A stretch of DNA of 64,000 bases. Source: Atopococcus tabaci (lineage in GTDB: Bacteria; Bacillota; Bacilli; Lactobacillales; Carnobacteriaceae_A). The notes under the pieces were generated by a model that searched no databases, had not been told where the DNA came from, and was given only the letters and a program-made list of their open reading frames with translations. The position numbers were made by a program, and so were the translations under genes. Below, in pieces: positions 18,236-27,543 of the stretch. The stretch is from the NCBI GenBank assembly GCA_030535975.1, contig JAUNQW010000001.1:62001-126000 (forward strand), written 5' to 3'. The first letter of the stretch is position 1, and every line of letters begins with the position of its first letter.

Positions 18236-19360
18236 TTAATAAAAATAATCTGCTAATCCTTGATAAATAGCTTCAACGATGACTGACTGATAATGGTCGG
18301 TATAGATGAGGCTGTGGTCCAGATCATGGTTCATATAGCCCAGTTCGAGTAAGACAGCGGGCCGGTCATTATCACGCAGGACTTGGAAGTCTCCGAAATG
18401 AGCGCCGTGATTTGGCAGTAAACCATAGGAAAGGAGATAAGAATTAATCGTTTCAGCCAGGGCTGTGTCATTATCATCATAATAGTAGGCTGAGGTTCCA
18501 GATCTTTGATTGGGAGCATTGGACGCATCATAGTGCAGGCTGATAAAGGCATCGGCTCCATACAGGTTGGAGATATAAGCACGGTCCGTCAAACTGACAT
18601 CTGAGTCATCGGAACGGGTTAAGATCACTTCGGCACCGGCTGTTTGAAGCCGCTGCTGGAGTCTGTTGGCGGTTTCTAAGGCTACTTCTTTTTCATGAAA
18701 TTCATCGGATACTGCTCCGGGGTCAACGCCCCCATGCCCGGCATCCAGCACGATTGTTGCCTGCGAGAGAGGAATGGTCGGTGCAGCCGGAGCAAGGTCC
18801 AGTTCCATTTCATCGGCTTCTGTTTCGTCATTCTGAGTGACTTCAGGTGTTTGTGAGCCTTCATAAATTTCGAGGAGATCGCCGCGGATCCATCCCAGAG
18901 TCCCCATATACTGCACTTGAACCCAGTCATTTTCGGTAAAGATAACTTCCAGTTCTGTTCCTTGGTAGACCGTGCCCAGTAAGTCGGATTCAGCATCTGC
19001 ATAGAGTCTGACATTAGCAAAATCATTGCTTACTCTGGCGTAGGTATTTTGATAGGCATCTGGACTGTCTTCACTCACATGCCAGCTGGCAATCCATCCG
19101 ATCCGGTCATCAGCCAGACGAATTTTGTACCATTCATCAGTCTCTTCAATCACATTGATCTCGTCCCCATGATTCAATTCATCCATTATTTCATACGAGA
19201 GACCGGGCCCCATGCGGACATTCAAGAAACTGCTTTCGACAGTGACGACATTGTTCTGGGCCATCACCAGGGTGGAAGAGACGGTCACCAGGAGGATCAG
19301 GAGAACAAAAATAAAAAATATTCTTTTTTTAATTAAGCCTTTTTTCTCTGCTTTATTCAT
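18236..19360 (-). CDS. N-acetylmuramoyl-L-alanine amidase with two SH3 domains
   Basis: 374 aa, exported zinc amidase that cuts the bond between MurNAc and L-alanine in peptidoglycan. An N-terminal signal or anchor (residues 13-37, FFIFVLLILLVTVSSTLVMA) is followed by two bacterial SH3b repeats (SSFLNVRMGPG... and FANVRLYADAES...). An acidic linker leads to the Amidase_3 domain. That domain shows VLDAGHGGVDPGA (Zn His), KEVALETA (Zn Glu), SLHYDAS (Zn His) and the catalytic Glu in VLLELGYMNH. I start at MNKAEKK because GAGGAG precedes that ATG; 54 upstream in-frame codons lack a ribosome-binding site. Transcribed alone. Confidence 0.9.
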   Translation of the reverse strand: MNKAEKKGLIKKRIFFIFVLLILLVTVSSTLVMAQNNVVTVESSFLNVRMGPGLSYEIMDELNHGDEINVIEETDEWYKIRLADDRIGWIASWHVSEDSPDAYQNTYARVSNDFANVRLYADAESDLLGTVYQGTELEVIFTENDWVQVQYMGTLGWIRGDLLEIYEGSQTPEVTQNDETEADEMELDLAPAAPTIPLSQATIVLDAGHGGVDPGAVSDEFHEKEVALETANRLQQRLQTAGAEVILTRSDDSDVSLTDRAYISNLYGADAFISLHYDASNAPNQRSGTSAYYYDDNDTALAETINSYLLSYGLLPNHGAHFGDFQVLRDNDRPAVLLELGYMNHDLDHSLIYTDHYQSVIVEAIYQGLADYFY

Positions 19361-19515
19361 TCTTATTTTCTCCTCGATTGATAAAATATAACTGGTTAAA
19401 TGATTCAGTCTAAGGTATAAGTCTATATAAAAAGACAGGAAAAGTCTATATGGAGTCAAAAGAATGATTATAATATAAATAAATATATATAAAATAAAGA
19501 TAAAACCTGACAAGT

Positions 19516-19544
19516 TTGACATTTAAGCTGACCTTTAGTAAAAT
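19516..19544 (+). promoter_or_regulatory. Strong sigma-A promoter of hisS-aspS
   Basis: A perfect TTGACA at 19516-19521, a 17-nt spacer and TAAAAT at 19539-19544. The start is predicted near 19551, giving a leader of about 260 nt. Confidence 0.88.
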
Positions 19545-19555
19545 TTGTCTTGTAA

Positions 19556-19793
19556 ATAATAACTTCCGATGAAAAAGAAAGTATGTTCAACGAGTGGGAC
19601 AGAGACTTTTGTGAGTGGTGAAAGCAAAGGCATCAAGTGAACGGAAAGACACTTTGGAGGATAATAGTTAAAAACTATTACGCGTGGGCGTTAGACCAAG
19701 AGTGAAATTGATCATTTCAAAATAAAGGTGGTACCACGTTTAAAATAATTACTTCGTCCTTATTCTTATATTTTAAGAATAAGGATTTTTTTT
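19556..19793 (+). promoter_or_regulatory. T-box riboswitch leader of hisS-aspS
   Basis: The T-box sequence GGTGGTACCACG is at 19727-19738, and a terminator with 12-bp stem TCCTTATTCTTA / TAAGAATAAGGA plus T8 is at 19757-19793. Stem I spans about 19591-19665 with a GAGTGGTGAAAGC element. The specifier region reads AAAGACACTTT, offering GAC (Asp, 19648-19650) overlapping CAC (His, 19650-19652). An uncharged tRNA would favour the antiterminator and turn the operon on. The UGGU antiterminator can pair G73 (wobble) as in tRNA-Asp. The region 19361-19813 holds this leader and the amidase upstream DNA, no other gene. Confidence 0.92.
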
Positions 19794-19813
19794 GAGCAGA
19801 ATAAGAAAGGCAA

Positions 19814-21142
19814 GTGAAGCGATTGAAACATCAAAAACCAAAAGGTACAGCTGATATTTTACCTTCAGAATCATTTAAGTGGCAATATATAGAAAATGTT
19901 TCAAAAGAAGTACTCGACACTTATGGTTTTCATGAAGTCCGAACGCCTATGTTCGAAGACTATGAACTCTTCCAACGTGGAGTCGGAGAGACGAGTGACG
20001 TTGTTTCTAAAGAGATGTATGACTTTTATGATAAGGGAGACCGTCACATAGCTTTAAGGCCTGAAGGTACGGCATCTGTTGTTCGTGCTTATGTAGAAAA
20101 TAAATTATACGGACCGGAACATAACAAGCCGCAGAAACTTTACTATATCGGACCGATGTTCCGCTATGAAAACCCTCAAGGGGGCAGAATGCGTCAATTC
20201 CATCAACTGGGGGTTGAAGTATTTGGTTCAGCCAGCCCGCAGACCGATGTCGAAGTGATGCTCATGGCTGTTGAGCTCTTTGAGAAATTAGGTTTGCAAA
20301 ACTTAAAGCTGGTCATTAACTCTTTAGGTGATGTAGACTCCCGGAAACTTTATCACCAAGCTCTGGTAGACTATTTCCAACCGCATGCGGATCAACTCAG
20401 CAAAGACTCTCAAAAACGTCTGGAAAAGAATCCTTTACGTATTTTAGACAGTAAAGAAAAACAGGACCAGCAGTTTGTTGAAGGAGCACCTGAAATACTG
20501 GATTACTTAGATGAAGACTCCAAAGACCACCTGGAAGCTGTCTGTCTGTTGTTGGATGATCTGGATATTGAATATACAGTCGACCCCACCATGGTGCGCG
20601 GACTGGATTACTATACAGACACAGTCTTTGAGATCATGTCAGACGACAAAGTCTTTGGAAATATTACAACGATTTGTGCAGGAGGGCGCTACGATAACCT
20701 GGTCTCTGATATGGGCGGACCTGAAACGCCGGCCTTCGGTTTTGCTTTAGGACTTGAGCGTGTGCTGCTGACTCTGGAAAGTTTAGGAGTGGAGCTGCCC
20801 CGCCCGCAGTCACTGGATGTCTATGTGGTAGGGATCGGAGGAGAAAATGTCCGTCAAGCTGCTTTCAAAATTGTCCAGCAGCTGCGTCAGGCAGGCTTAA
20901 AAGCAGACAAGGATTATCTGGACCGGAAACCAAAAGCTCAGTTCAAATCAGCCGACCGCTTAAATGCACGTTCTGTGATGATTCTCGGCGAAGAGGAGCT
21001 GGAAGAAGGCAGTGTCTCGATTAAAGAAATGACTCAAGGCCGGCAGGACAAGATTGCCTTGGAAGATTTAGAGCGGGCGGACTTTGCTCATCGATTTGAA
21101 GATAAACTCAACCAACTGACAGAAGAAAATGGGGAGGACTAA
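19814..21142 (+). CDS. hisS: Histidine--tRNA ligase
   Basis: 442 aa, class II synthetase that charges tRNA-His. It begins with the HisRS signature [12 protein letters not shown], then motif 1. Motif 2 is in [21 protein letters not shown], histidine A-loops are in [11 protein letters not shown] and [11 protein letters not shown], and motif 3 is in [14 protein letters not shown]-terminal anticodon-binding domain follows. The start is a GTG at 19814; a TTG three codons later (19823) is better spaced from AAAGG and is a real alternative. It sits directly behind the T-box and 1 nt ahead of aspS. Confidence 0.95.
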   Translation: MKRLKHQKPKGTADILPSESFKWQYIENVSKEVLDTYGFHEVRTPMFEDYELFQRGVGETSDVVSKEMYDFYDKGDRHIALRPEGTASVVRAYVENKLYGPEHNKPQKLYYIGPMFRYENPQGGRMRQFHQLGVEVFGSASPQTDVEVMLMAVELFEKLGLQNLKLVINSLGDVDSRKLYHQALVDYFQPHADQLSKDSQKRLEKNPLRILDSKEKQDQQFVEGAPEILDYLDEDSKDHLEAVCLLLDDLDIEYTVDPTMVRGLDYYTDTVFEIMSDDKVFGNITTICAGGRYDNLVSDMGGPETPAFGFALGLERVLLTLESLGVELPRPQSLDVYVVGIGGENVRQAAFKIVQQLRQAGLKADKDYLDRKPKAQFKSADRLNARSVMILGEEELEEGSVSIKEMTQGRQDKIALEDLERADFAHRFEDKLNQLTEENGED

Positions 21143-21143
21143 A

Positions 21144-22928
21144 ATGAAACGCACAACATATTGTGGATTCGTTAATGAAGAATTATTAAATGAAGAAATT
21201 GTATTAAAAGGCTGGATTGACAACCGTCGGGACCTGGGAGGCATTATTTTCCTGGACCTGCGCGACCGGGAAGGTATCGTTCAGATCATGGCAGATGCTG
21301 ATATTTCAGATCAGGCCTGGAAAGTGGCTGACAGCTTAAGGTCAGAGTATGTCGTTGAAGTTCGAGGGAAAGTCATCAAACGTGATGCAGAGACGGTTAA
21401 CCCGGAGCTTTCAACAGGTGAGTTGGAAGTTGAAGCTGTTGAAATTAAGATCATCAATAAATCCAAGGCTCTGCCTTTCGTCTTAAATGATTCCACAACG
21501 GTCTCGCAGGAAATCCGCGGCCACTATAGATATCTTGACCTGCGCCAGAATAAAATGCAGAAAAACATTCTTTTACGCCACCGCGTTACACAGGCTATCC
21601 GCCAATATTTAGACCAGGACGGTTTCATCGATATCGAAACGCCTTACTTGACGAAATCAACGCCTGAGGGTGCACGTGATTATGTGGTTCCGTCTCGTGT
21701 GCATGAAGGAAGTTTCTACGCCTTACCTCAGTCTCCTCAGCTCTTCAAACAATTATTGATGAGTGCCGGTTTTGACCGTTATTATCAAATTGTTCGCTGT
21801 TTCCGTGATGAGGACTTACGTGGAGACCGCCAGCCTGAGTTTACTCAGTTAGATATTGAAACAACTTTTATGGATGACGAAGAAATTCAAGAGATTATTG
21901 AAGAATTGATCGCCTATGTGATGAAAGAATCCATGGGTGTAGAAATCGAACTGCCGATCCAAAGAATGGCCTATGATGATGCCATCAATATTTATGGAAC
22001 AGACAAGCCGGACTTGCGTTTTGATATGCCTTTAGTGGATTTAACTGAAGACATGGCAGAGACCGATTTTAAAGTGTTCTCCGGCACGGTAGAAAGAGGC
22101 GGTATAGTTAAAGCTATCAATGCGAAAGGTGCCGCTGATGCCTATACGCGTAAAGATATTGATGAAGGTTTATTAGATTTTGTTAAAATCTATGGTGCCA
22201 AAGGCCTGGCTTGGATTAAAGTAGATGAGTCGGGACTGACAGGACCTATCGCCAAATTCTTTAAAGATAAGCCGGAAGAAAAAGCTATTGTCGAAAAGAT
22301 GGAAGCTGAAGCTGGAGATTTGATCTTATTTGTTGCAGACGAAGCTGAGGTTGTCCATGATGCTTTAGGTCATTTACGTAACCGCTTCGGTAAAGAATTG
22401 GGCTTAATTGATAATTCTGTCTTTAAGTTTGTCTGGGTTGTTGACTGGCCGCTGCTAGAATACGATGAAGATGAAAAACGTTATGTAGCCGCCCACCATC
22501 CATTCACTATGCCGAAAGAAGAAGATGTGGATAAATTAGTATCAGCGCCGGAAGAAGTTTATGCTGATGCTTATGATATTGTCTTAAACGGCTATGAAAT
22601 TGGCGGCGGATCCCTGCGTATTTACCAGCGTGAGCTGCAGGAGAACATGTTCAAAGCTTTAGGTTTTTCTGTGGAAGAATATGAAGAACAGTTTGGTTTC
22701 CTCTTAGAAGCTATGGACTATGGTTTCCCGCCGCATGGAGGAATCGCCTTTGGATTAGATCGCCTGGTCATGATCTTAGCAGGTGAAGAGAATATCCGTG
22801 AAGTGATTGCTTTCCCTAAAAACTCAAGTGCCATGGATCCAATGACCAAAGCACCGTCACCTGTTTCTGATAGACAACTGGAAGAATTATCTCTTTATGT
22901 GGATATCGACGAGGAGGAGCAGGACTAA
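21144..22928 (+). CDS. aspS: Aspartate--tRNA ligase
   Basis: 594 aa, bacterial-type class II AspRS with OB-fold anticodon domain ([21 protein letters not shown]), catalytic core and GAD insertion domain. Visible motifs are [20 protein letters not shown] (motif 1 side), [18 protein letters not shown] (motif 2) and [14 protein letters not shown] (motif 3). I use the ATG at 21144, since GGGGAGGAC lies before it; five codons upstream overlap the end of hisS. It is in the T-box-controlled hisS-aspS-nfo unit. Whether it is Asp-only or also charges tRNA-Asn cannot be told from this region. Confidence 0.96.
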   Translation: MKRTTYCGFVNEELLNEEIVLKGWIDNRRDLGGIIFLDLRDREGIVQIMADADISDQAWKVADSLRSEYVVEVRGKVIKRDAETVNPELSTGELEVEAVEIKIINKSKALPFVLNDSTTVSQEIRGHYRYLDLRQNKMQKNILLRHRVTQAIRQYLDQDGFIDIETPYLTKSTPEGARDYVVPSRVHEGSFYALPQSPQLFKQLLMSAGFDRYYQIVRCFRDEDLRGDRQPEFTQLDIETTFMDDEEIQEIIEELIAYVMKESMGVEIELPIQRMAYDDAINIYGTDKPDLRFDMPLVDLTEDMAETDFKVFSGTVERGGIVKAINAKGAADAYTRKDIDEGLLDFVKIYGAKGLAWIKVDESGLTGPIAKFFKDKPEEKAIVEKMEAEAGDLILFVADEAEVVHDALGHLRNRFGKELGLIDNSVFKFVWVVDWPLLEYDEDEKRYVAAHHPFTMPKEEDVDKLVSAPEEVYADAYDIVLNGYEIGGGSLRIYQRELQENMFKALGFSVEEYEEQFGFLLEAMDYGFPPHGGIAFGLDRLVMILAGEENIREVIAFPKNSSAMDPMTKAPSPVSDRQLEELSLYVDIDEEEQD

Positions 22929-23830
22929 TGCTTCTCGGATCTCACGTATCTATGTCCGGTAAGACCATGTTGGAGGGAGCTGCTGAAGAGGCAGCTTCTT
23001 ATGGTTCGACTACTTTTATGATCTATTCAGGTGCTCCTCAAAATACACGCCGCAAAGATACTTCTGAGATGCGTATTGAGGAAGGCCATGCCTTGATGGA
23101 GGAGAAGGGAATCAGTCAAATTGTTCTCCATGCTCCTTATATCGTTAATTTAGGCAACATAGACAAGCCGGAACAATTTCAATTCGGTGTTCAATTTATG
23201 CAAGAGGAAGTCAAGCGGGCCGATGCGCTAAAGACCAAGCAGATGACCTACCATCCCGGCGCCCATGTTGGTGCAGGTCCACAAGCCGCTATCGAGCAGA
23301 TTGCTCAAGGCTTTAATGAGTTTTTAAGTGAGGAACAGGAAGTCAGTATCGCTTTAGAGACCATGGCAGGTAAAGGGACTGAAATCGGCAGAAGCTTTGA
23401 AGAGCTGGCAGCTATTGTCGAGCGAATCGACTTGAAGGATAAAGTGTCTGTCACCTTGGATACCTGTCACTGTCATGACGCCGGCTATCCTGTGCGTGAG
23501 GATTTTGATGGTGTGTTGGAAGAGTTTGACCGCATCATCGGTCTGGACTATCTCAAAGTTATCCACGTTAATGACTCTAAAAATAAACAGGGCGCTCAAA
23601 AGGACCGGCATGAAAATATAGGCTTCGGCGAGATTGGCTTTGAAGCCCTGAATTATATCGTCCATCATCCTCAGCTGCAAGAATTACCTAAGATATTAGA
23701 AACACCTTATGTGGGTGAGGATAAGAAAAATAAAAAAGCGCCTTATGCCTATGAAATCCATATGCTGAAAATGCAGACTTTTATTCCCACATTAAAAGAA
23801 GATATAATGAATGGCCTTGACTATAATTAA
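22928..23830 (+). CDS. nfo: Endonuclease IV (AP endonuclease)
   Basis: 300 aa, TIM-barrel zinc enzyme that cuts DNA 5' of abasic sites in base excision repair. The GSHVSMSG start, [20 protein letters not shown] (Zn His), [12 protein letters not shown] (Zn Glu), [11 protein letters not shown] (Zn Asp/His), VIHVNDSKN and [13 protein letters not shown] metal-ligand motifs are all present. The ATG shares its A with the aspS stop (TAATG), so it is translationally coupled to aspS. A terminator follows. Confidence 0.96.
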   Translation: MLLGSHVSMSGKTMLEGAAEEAASYGSTTFMIYSGAPQNTRRKDTSEMRIEEGHALMEEKGISQIVLHAPYIVNLGNIDKPEQFQFGVQFMQEEVKRADALKTKQMTYHPGAHVGAGPQAAIEQIAQGFNEFLSEEQEVSIALETMAGKGTEIGRSFEELAAIVERIDLKDKVSVTLDTCHCHDAGYPVREDFDGVLEEFDRIIGLDYLKVIHVNDSKNKQGAQKDRHENIGFGEIGFEALNYIVHHPQLQELPKILETPYVGEDKKNKKAPYAYEIHMLKMQTFIPTLKEDIMNGLDYN

Positions 23831-23851
23831 AATAAAATGAATGACTTGAAG

Positions 23852-23888
23852 AAATCCTGGACCTATCTATAAAACGTCCAGGATTTTT
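23852..23888. terminator. Terminator between nfo and the regulatory-protein gene
   Basis: AAATCCTGGAC pairs with GTCCAGGATTT over a 13-nt loop, ending in T5C. It lies between convergent genes. Confidence 0.85.
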
Positions 23889-24692
23889 CTATTTAAAATG
23901 ACTGAGGATGAGACTGGCTGTTTCTTCGATGGAGCGGTGGGTCACATCGATCACTAGACAGCCCAGCTGATCGTATAATTTTTCAGCATATTCCAGCTCC
24001 GCCCGGATTCTTGTCCAGCTGGAGTAAGAACTGTCAGGATCCATGCCGTAAGATTTCATCCTTTCCTGACGAATTTTGATCAAAGCATCCAGATTAGTGG
24101 TCAGCCCGATAATTTTGTTAGGATCGATGTCAAAAATTTCTTCAGGCACTTGGACTTCGGGGTAGAGAGGAATATTAGCTACCTTATAGTTCAAATAGGC
24201 CAGATAGATACTCAATGGAGTCTTAGACGTTCTGGAGATGCCCAGCAGGATGATATCCGCATGGGCCAGCCCCTCCGTCTGCTGGCCGTCATCATAGGAG
24301 ACCGCAAATTCCATGGCACTGTTTCTTTCAAAGTAATTTTCATCCATGACAGGTTTTGCTCCGACGACTTCTGAAGCTTGTTGACCTGTTTTTTCCTCAA
24401 TGACAGAGAGTAGAGGATGCAGAAAGTCTAAATGAGTGATATCGTTATTTTTACAATAGTTTTCTACGATCTGATTGAGATTATTTTGAGCTAAAGTATG
24501 AATGATCACTTCATTTTCTCCTCTGATCTTCTGGAGTATATTCAAAAGCTCTTCTTGATTATCGACAAAGTTATGAACGATAATGTTAAATTTAATTTGA
24601 GGGTACTGCACAGTGGCCGAATTTACAACGGTCAGGGCTGTCTGCCCGATGGAATCAGAAATAATATGAATAGTCATATCGTTAGGGATCAT
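23889..24692 (-). CDS. Pyruvate,phosphate dikinase / PEP synthase regulatory protein (DUF299)
   Basis: 267 aa, cytoplasmic. The family phosphorylates (with ADP) and dephosphorylates a catalytic-loop Thr of pyruvate phosphate dikinase or PEP synthase, switching it off and on. The N-terminal IHIISDSIGQTALTVV and the P-loop-like GISRTSKTPLSIYLA are both typical, as is the C-terminal DVTHRSIEETASLIL. Length is normal. AAAGGAG precedes the ATG. The target enzyme gene is usually next door in other genomes but is not in this window. Pyruvate carboxylase at 2886 shows another entry to the same C3/C4 node. Confidence 0.9.
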   Translation of the reverse strand: MIPNDMTIHIISDSIGQTALTVVNSATVQYPQIKFNIIVHNFVDNQEELLNILQKIRGENEVIIHTLAQNNLNQIVENYCKNNDITHLDFLHPLLSVIEEKTGQQASEVVGAKPVMDENYFERNSAMEFAVSYDDGQQTEGLAHADIILLGISRTSKTPLSIYLAYLNYKVANIPLYPEVQVPEEIFDIDPNKIIGLTTNLDALIKIRQERMKSYGMDPDSSYSSWTRIRAELEYAEKLYDQLGCLVIDVTHRSIEETASLILSHFK

Positions 24693-24792
24693 AGTTAAAC
24701 TCCTTTTTTATAAATAAAGTACTCCTGACCGTATTTTATCGAAAAAAGGGTCAAGTTGCGATATAATTAACAAGCTTTAAGGAGGTAGAATA

Positions 24793-25209
24793 ATGGCTGA
24801 AATAAGAGAGGCTTTGGAAGTCTTAAAGAATGAAGGATATAAGCTGACAGATAAAAGAGAAAAGCTAATTCAAATTTTATCAAAAGAAGACCGTTATTTA
24901 TCTGCTCGAGAAGTCTACGAAGAAATACTGGCGAAGTATCCGTCGATCAGCTTAGATACTATTTATCGTAATCTGCAGACATATTCAGAGTTAGGTATAT
25001 TAGAAGAGACAGAATGGGACAATGAAAGAGCTTACCGCTTTCGCTGTGATATTGACGATCATCACCATCACTTTATCTGCACTAAATGCGGTAAATCAAA
25101 AGAGCTGTTAACTTGTCCGATGGAAATCTATGAAAACCAACTGCCGGGTTATAAAATAATGGAGCACCGATTTGAAATCTTCGGCTTGTGTGACGAGTGT
25201 CAGGCATAA
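24793..25209 (+). CDS. zur: Fur-family zinc uptake regulator (Zur-like)
   Basis: 138 aa, winged-helix Fur-family repressor. The DNA-binding half has GYKLTDKREKL and SLDTIYRNLQTYSELGILEETEW. The metal-binding half has the HHHHF cluster and two CxxC pairs (CTKCGK and CDEC), which hold the structural zinc. The LGILEETEW and 'KELLTCPM' parts resemble Bacillus Zur more than Fur or PerR. As a Zur it would repress zinc uptake genes when zinc is ample. AAGGAGG precedes the ATG. It is divergent from the DUF299 gene. Subtype assignment is by resemblance only. Confidence 0.75.
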   Translation: MAEIREALEVLKNEGYKLTDKREKLIQILSKEDRYLSAREVYEEILAKYPSISLDTIYRNLQTYSELGILEETEWDNERAYRFRCDIDDHHHHFICTKCGKSKELLTCPMEIYENQLPGYKIMEHRFEIFGLCDECQA

Positions 25210-25211
25210 CA

Positions 25212-25277
25212 TTGACTTGTTAAAAGATCAATAACATATAATTTAGGATTGACGTCAAAAAATGATAGTGCTACAAT
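25212..25277 (+). promoter_or_regulatory. Tandem sigma-A promoters of rpsU
   Basis: P1: TTGACT (25212-25217), 19-nt spacer, TATAAT (25237-25242). P2: TTGACG (25249-25254), 17-nt spacer, TACAAT (25272-25277). P2 is the better spaced and lies 57 nt before the rpsU start. Confidence 0.75.
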
Positions 25278-25333
25278 ATTGAGGATGTGTCTTTCAAACA
25301 CATTAGTTTGATAAGACGGGAGGAGGGAACGAA

Positions 25334-25507
25334 ATGACTAAAACAGATGTAGGAAAAAATGAATCTCTAGAAGATGCTCTTCGTCGTTTCAAACGTAATG
25401 TATCAAAAACGGGTACGTTAAAAGAAGCTCGTAAGCGTGAGTTTTATGAAAAGCCAAGCGTGAAACGCAAAAAGAAATCAGAGGCTGCACGTAAACGTAA
25501 ATTTTAA
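25334..25507 (+). CDS. rpsU: 30S ribosomal protein S21
   Basis: 57 aa, basic, full-length bS21. It binds the 30S platform near the 3' end of 16S rRNA and aids initiation. The sequence contains [12 protein letters not shown] and the Lys/Arg-rich tail [30 protein letters not shown] precedes the ATG. It has its own two promoters and its own terminator, so is largely separate from phoH downstream. Confidence 0.97.
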   Translation: MTKTDVGKNESLEDALRRFKRNVSKTGTLKEARKREFYEKPSVKRKKKSEAARKRKF

Positions 25508-25535
25508 GTAGATGTATATCTTTAATTAAGAAATT

Positions 25536-25578
25536 CAAAAACGTTATTTAGGTGAACTAAATAACGTTTTTTGTTTTT
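25536..25578 (+). terminator. Terminator after rpsU
   Basis: AAAAACGTTATTTAG pairs with CTAAATAACGTTTTT (15 bp, 5-nt loop), followed by a second T run. Confidence 0.93.
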
Positions 25579-25706
25579 TATAAAAATGAGACTAAATAAA
25601 GGTTTTTTAAGTGAGCCTGACTATAATATAAGCTGTTTTTGTGTTAAAATTTATTATGATTATAGTGTTTCATGTAAATAAAGATAAAAAAGGGGCGTTA
25701 TTAAAT

Positions 25707-26669
25707 TTGACAAGTAGCAGGGAAACATACAGACGATCCATCGATTTTGAAGATCAAGAAATGGCTATGACTTTATTTGGTGTTCAAAACAGCTTTTTAA
25801 ATTTAATGGAAAGTGAAATGGATGTAGAAGTAGGAAGTCGCGGCACTCAAGTGGATATCATAGGAAAAAAAGAAGCAGTTGAGCTGATTGTGGAGATATT
25901 TTCTAATTTGGAGGCTTTAATCCAAGCCGGTATCTCTATTTCTGAATCTGATGTGGTTAATGCCATTCGAATGGGACAAGATGGTACCCTTGCCCGCTTT
26001 CAAGATATCTATCAGGTCGAAGTAGCTAAAGACTATAATAAAAAGCCCATCCGAACAAAAAATATGGGTCAGTTTAATTATGTCAATGGAGTGAAAAAGA
26101 ATGATGTTGTCTTTGGGATCGGTCCCGCCGGAACAGGGAAAACTTTTTTAGCTGTAGCTATGGCAGTTGAAGCTTTAAGAAAAGCTGAGGTGAAACGTAT
26201 CGTCTTGACTCGTCCAGCTGTGGAAGCTGGAGAAAGTCTGGGCTTTTTACCAGGAGATTTAAAAGAAAAAGTAGATCCTTATCTGCGGCCGTTATACGAT
26301 TCTCTTTATGCCATTTTTGGAGTGGAACATACCAACCGGCTGATGGAAAGGGAAATCATTGAAGTTGCTCCTCTTGCTTACATGCGGGGGCGGACTTTAG
26401 ACGATGCTTTTGTCATTTTAGATGAGGCTCAAAATACAACTATTCCTCAAATGAAAATGTTTTTAACGCGTTTAGGTTTCGGCTCAAAAATGATTGTGAA
26501 CGGTGATACAACACAGATCGATTTACCAAGAGGAACCAGCAGCGGCTTGATCAATGCGCGAGACACTCTAGAAAAAGTAGAGGGTATCCGAATGGTGCGT
26601 TTCTCGGCCAGTGATGTTGTTCGTCATCCGTTAGTCTCCCGTATTATCCGAGCTTACGAAGAAGAGTAG
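25707..26669 (+). CDS. phoH: PhoH-family ATPase
   Basis: 320 aa, PhoH-like P-loop ATPase, often next to ybeY and thought to act in RNA metabolism. Walker A is GPAGTGKTFLA (near residue 120). Walker B is FVILDEAQNTT, and LTRPAVEAGESLGFLPGD is a family hallmark. I choose the TTG at 25707, with AAAGGGGCG about 10 nt upstream, giving the family's usual length. The frame opens with a GTG at 25641 but has no ribosome-binding site there, and the extra 22 residues have no family counterpart. A TATAAT at 25622-25627 may be the promoter. The next gene starts 5 nt later. Confidence 0.92.
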   Translation: MTSSRETYRRSIDFEDQEMAMTLFGVQNSFLNLMESEMDVEVGSRGTQVDIIGKKEAVELIVEIFSNLEALIQAGISISESDVVNAIRMGQDGTLARFQDIYQVEVAKDYNKKPIRTKNMGQFNYVNGVKKNDVVFGIGPAGTGKTFLAVAMAVEALRKAEVKRIVLTRPAVEAGESLGFLPGDLKEKVDPYLRPLYDSLYAIFGVEHTNRLMEREIIEVAPLAYMRGRTLDDAFVILDEAQNTTIPQMKMFLTRLGFGSKMIVNGDTTQIDLPRGTSSGLINARDTLEKVEGIRMVRFSASDVVRHPLVSRIIRAYEEE

Positions 26670-26674
26670 GGAAT

Positions 26675-27151
26675 ATGATGCAGATTGAATTATATGATGA
26701 GGAGAAATTTTTAGACACTGCTCAAGAAGAATTGATTCTAAATATATTGCAGTATGCAGGCGGTGTTTTAAAAATTGAGGATCAGGCAGAGATGTCTGTG
26801 ACTCTTGTTGATAACGATGAAATTCAAGCGATCAATAAAGAATACCGCAGCAAAGACAGACCGACGGATGTGATCAGTTTTGCTATTGAAGATGAATCAG
26901 ATAATGATGATTATAGTTTAGACTTGAGACAATTCGGCATCCCCAGACAACTGGGGGATATTATTATTTCTTTTGATCAATTGAAAGAACAAGCTCATTC
27001 TTACGGCCATTCGCTTGAAAGAGAATTAGGTTTTTTATGTGTGCATGGATTTTTACACCTGAATGGATATGACCACCAGAATGAAGCAGATGAAAAAAGG
27101 ATGTTCAGCCTGCAGGAGTCTATTTTGGAGGGGTTTGGACTTGAAAGATAA
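26675..27151 (+). CDS. ybeY: Endoribonuclease YbeY (16S rRNA maturation)
   Basis: 158 aa. YbeY is a zinc-dependent RNase involved in 16S rRNA 3'-end maturation and ribosome quality control. The zinc motif HGFLHLNGYDH (H-x3-H-x5-H) is intact near residues 125-135, and RPTDVISFA is also typical. Two adjacent ATGs (26675, 26678) could start it. Its end overlaps dgkA by 11 nt. Confidence 0.95.
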   Translation: MMQIELYDEEKFLDTAQEELILNILQYAGGVLKIEDQAEMSVTLVDNDEIQAINKEYRSKDRPTDVISFAIEDESDNDDYSLDLRQFGIPRQLGDIIISFDQLKEQAHSYGHSLERELGFLCVHGFLHLNGYDHQNEADEKRMFSLQESILEGFGLER

Positions 27152-27533
27152 AAAAGGCCGACGCTATTATAAAAACAAAAATTTTAAGCACTCATTAAAA
27201 CATGCTTGGAATGGTCTTAAAACAGCTGTCCGTGCAGAGCGTAATATGCGGACCCATATTTTATTTACTGGACTGGTAATATTAGCCGGTTCTTTTTTTC
27301 AACTCAGACAGATTGAATGGTTATGGCTCTTGTCCGCTGTATTTTTAGTTTTAATTTGTGAACTTGTGAATACGGCAATAGAAACCATCGTTGACCTGGT
27401 CGTAGGTGACAAGCTCCACCCCCTGGCCCGGGATGCTAAAGATATAGGGGCCGCTGTTGTGATTATGGCCAGTCTGTTTGCAGTGATTATTGGGATAGTT
27501 ATATTTGGACCCAAGTTATGGAATACATTTTAA
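27141..27533 (+). CDS. dgkA: Undecaprenol/diacylglycerol kinase
   Basis: 130 aa, small integral membrane kinase. In Gram-positives this family phosphorylates undecaprenol to recycle the cell-wall lipid carrier. The family motif ELVNTAIETIVDLV is present with three membrane helices. The frame is open for 26 codons further upstream inside ybeY, but GGAGGGG at 27127-27133 is spaced 7 nt from the TTG at 27141, so that is the start. It overlaps the end of ybeY, so the two are translationally coupled. Confidence 0.93.
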   Translation: MKDKKGRRYYKNKNFKHSLKHAWNGLKTAVRAERNMRTHILFTGLVILAGSFFQLRQIEWLWLLSAVFLVLICELVNTAIETIVDLVVGDKLHPLARDAKDIGAAVVIMASLFAVIIGIVIFGPKLWNTF

Positions 27534-27543
27534 AGGTGAGATA

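Noticed and set aside
19361-19522. 54-residue hydrophobic extension of the amidase
   Set aside because: AT-rich noncoding-like sequence without a ribosome-binding site; the inner start has GAGGAG and a normal signal anchor.
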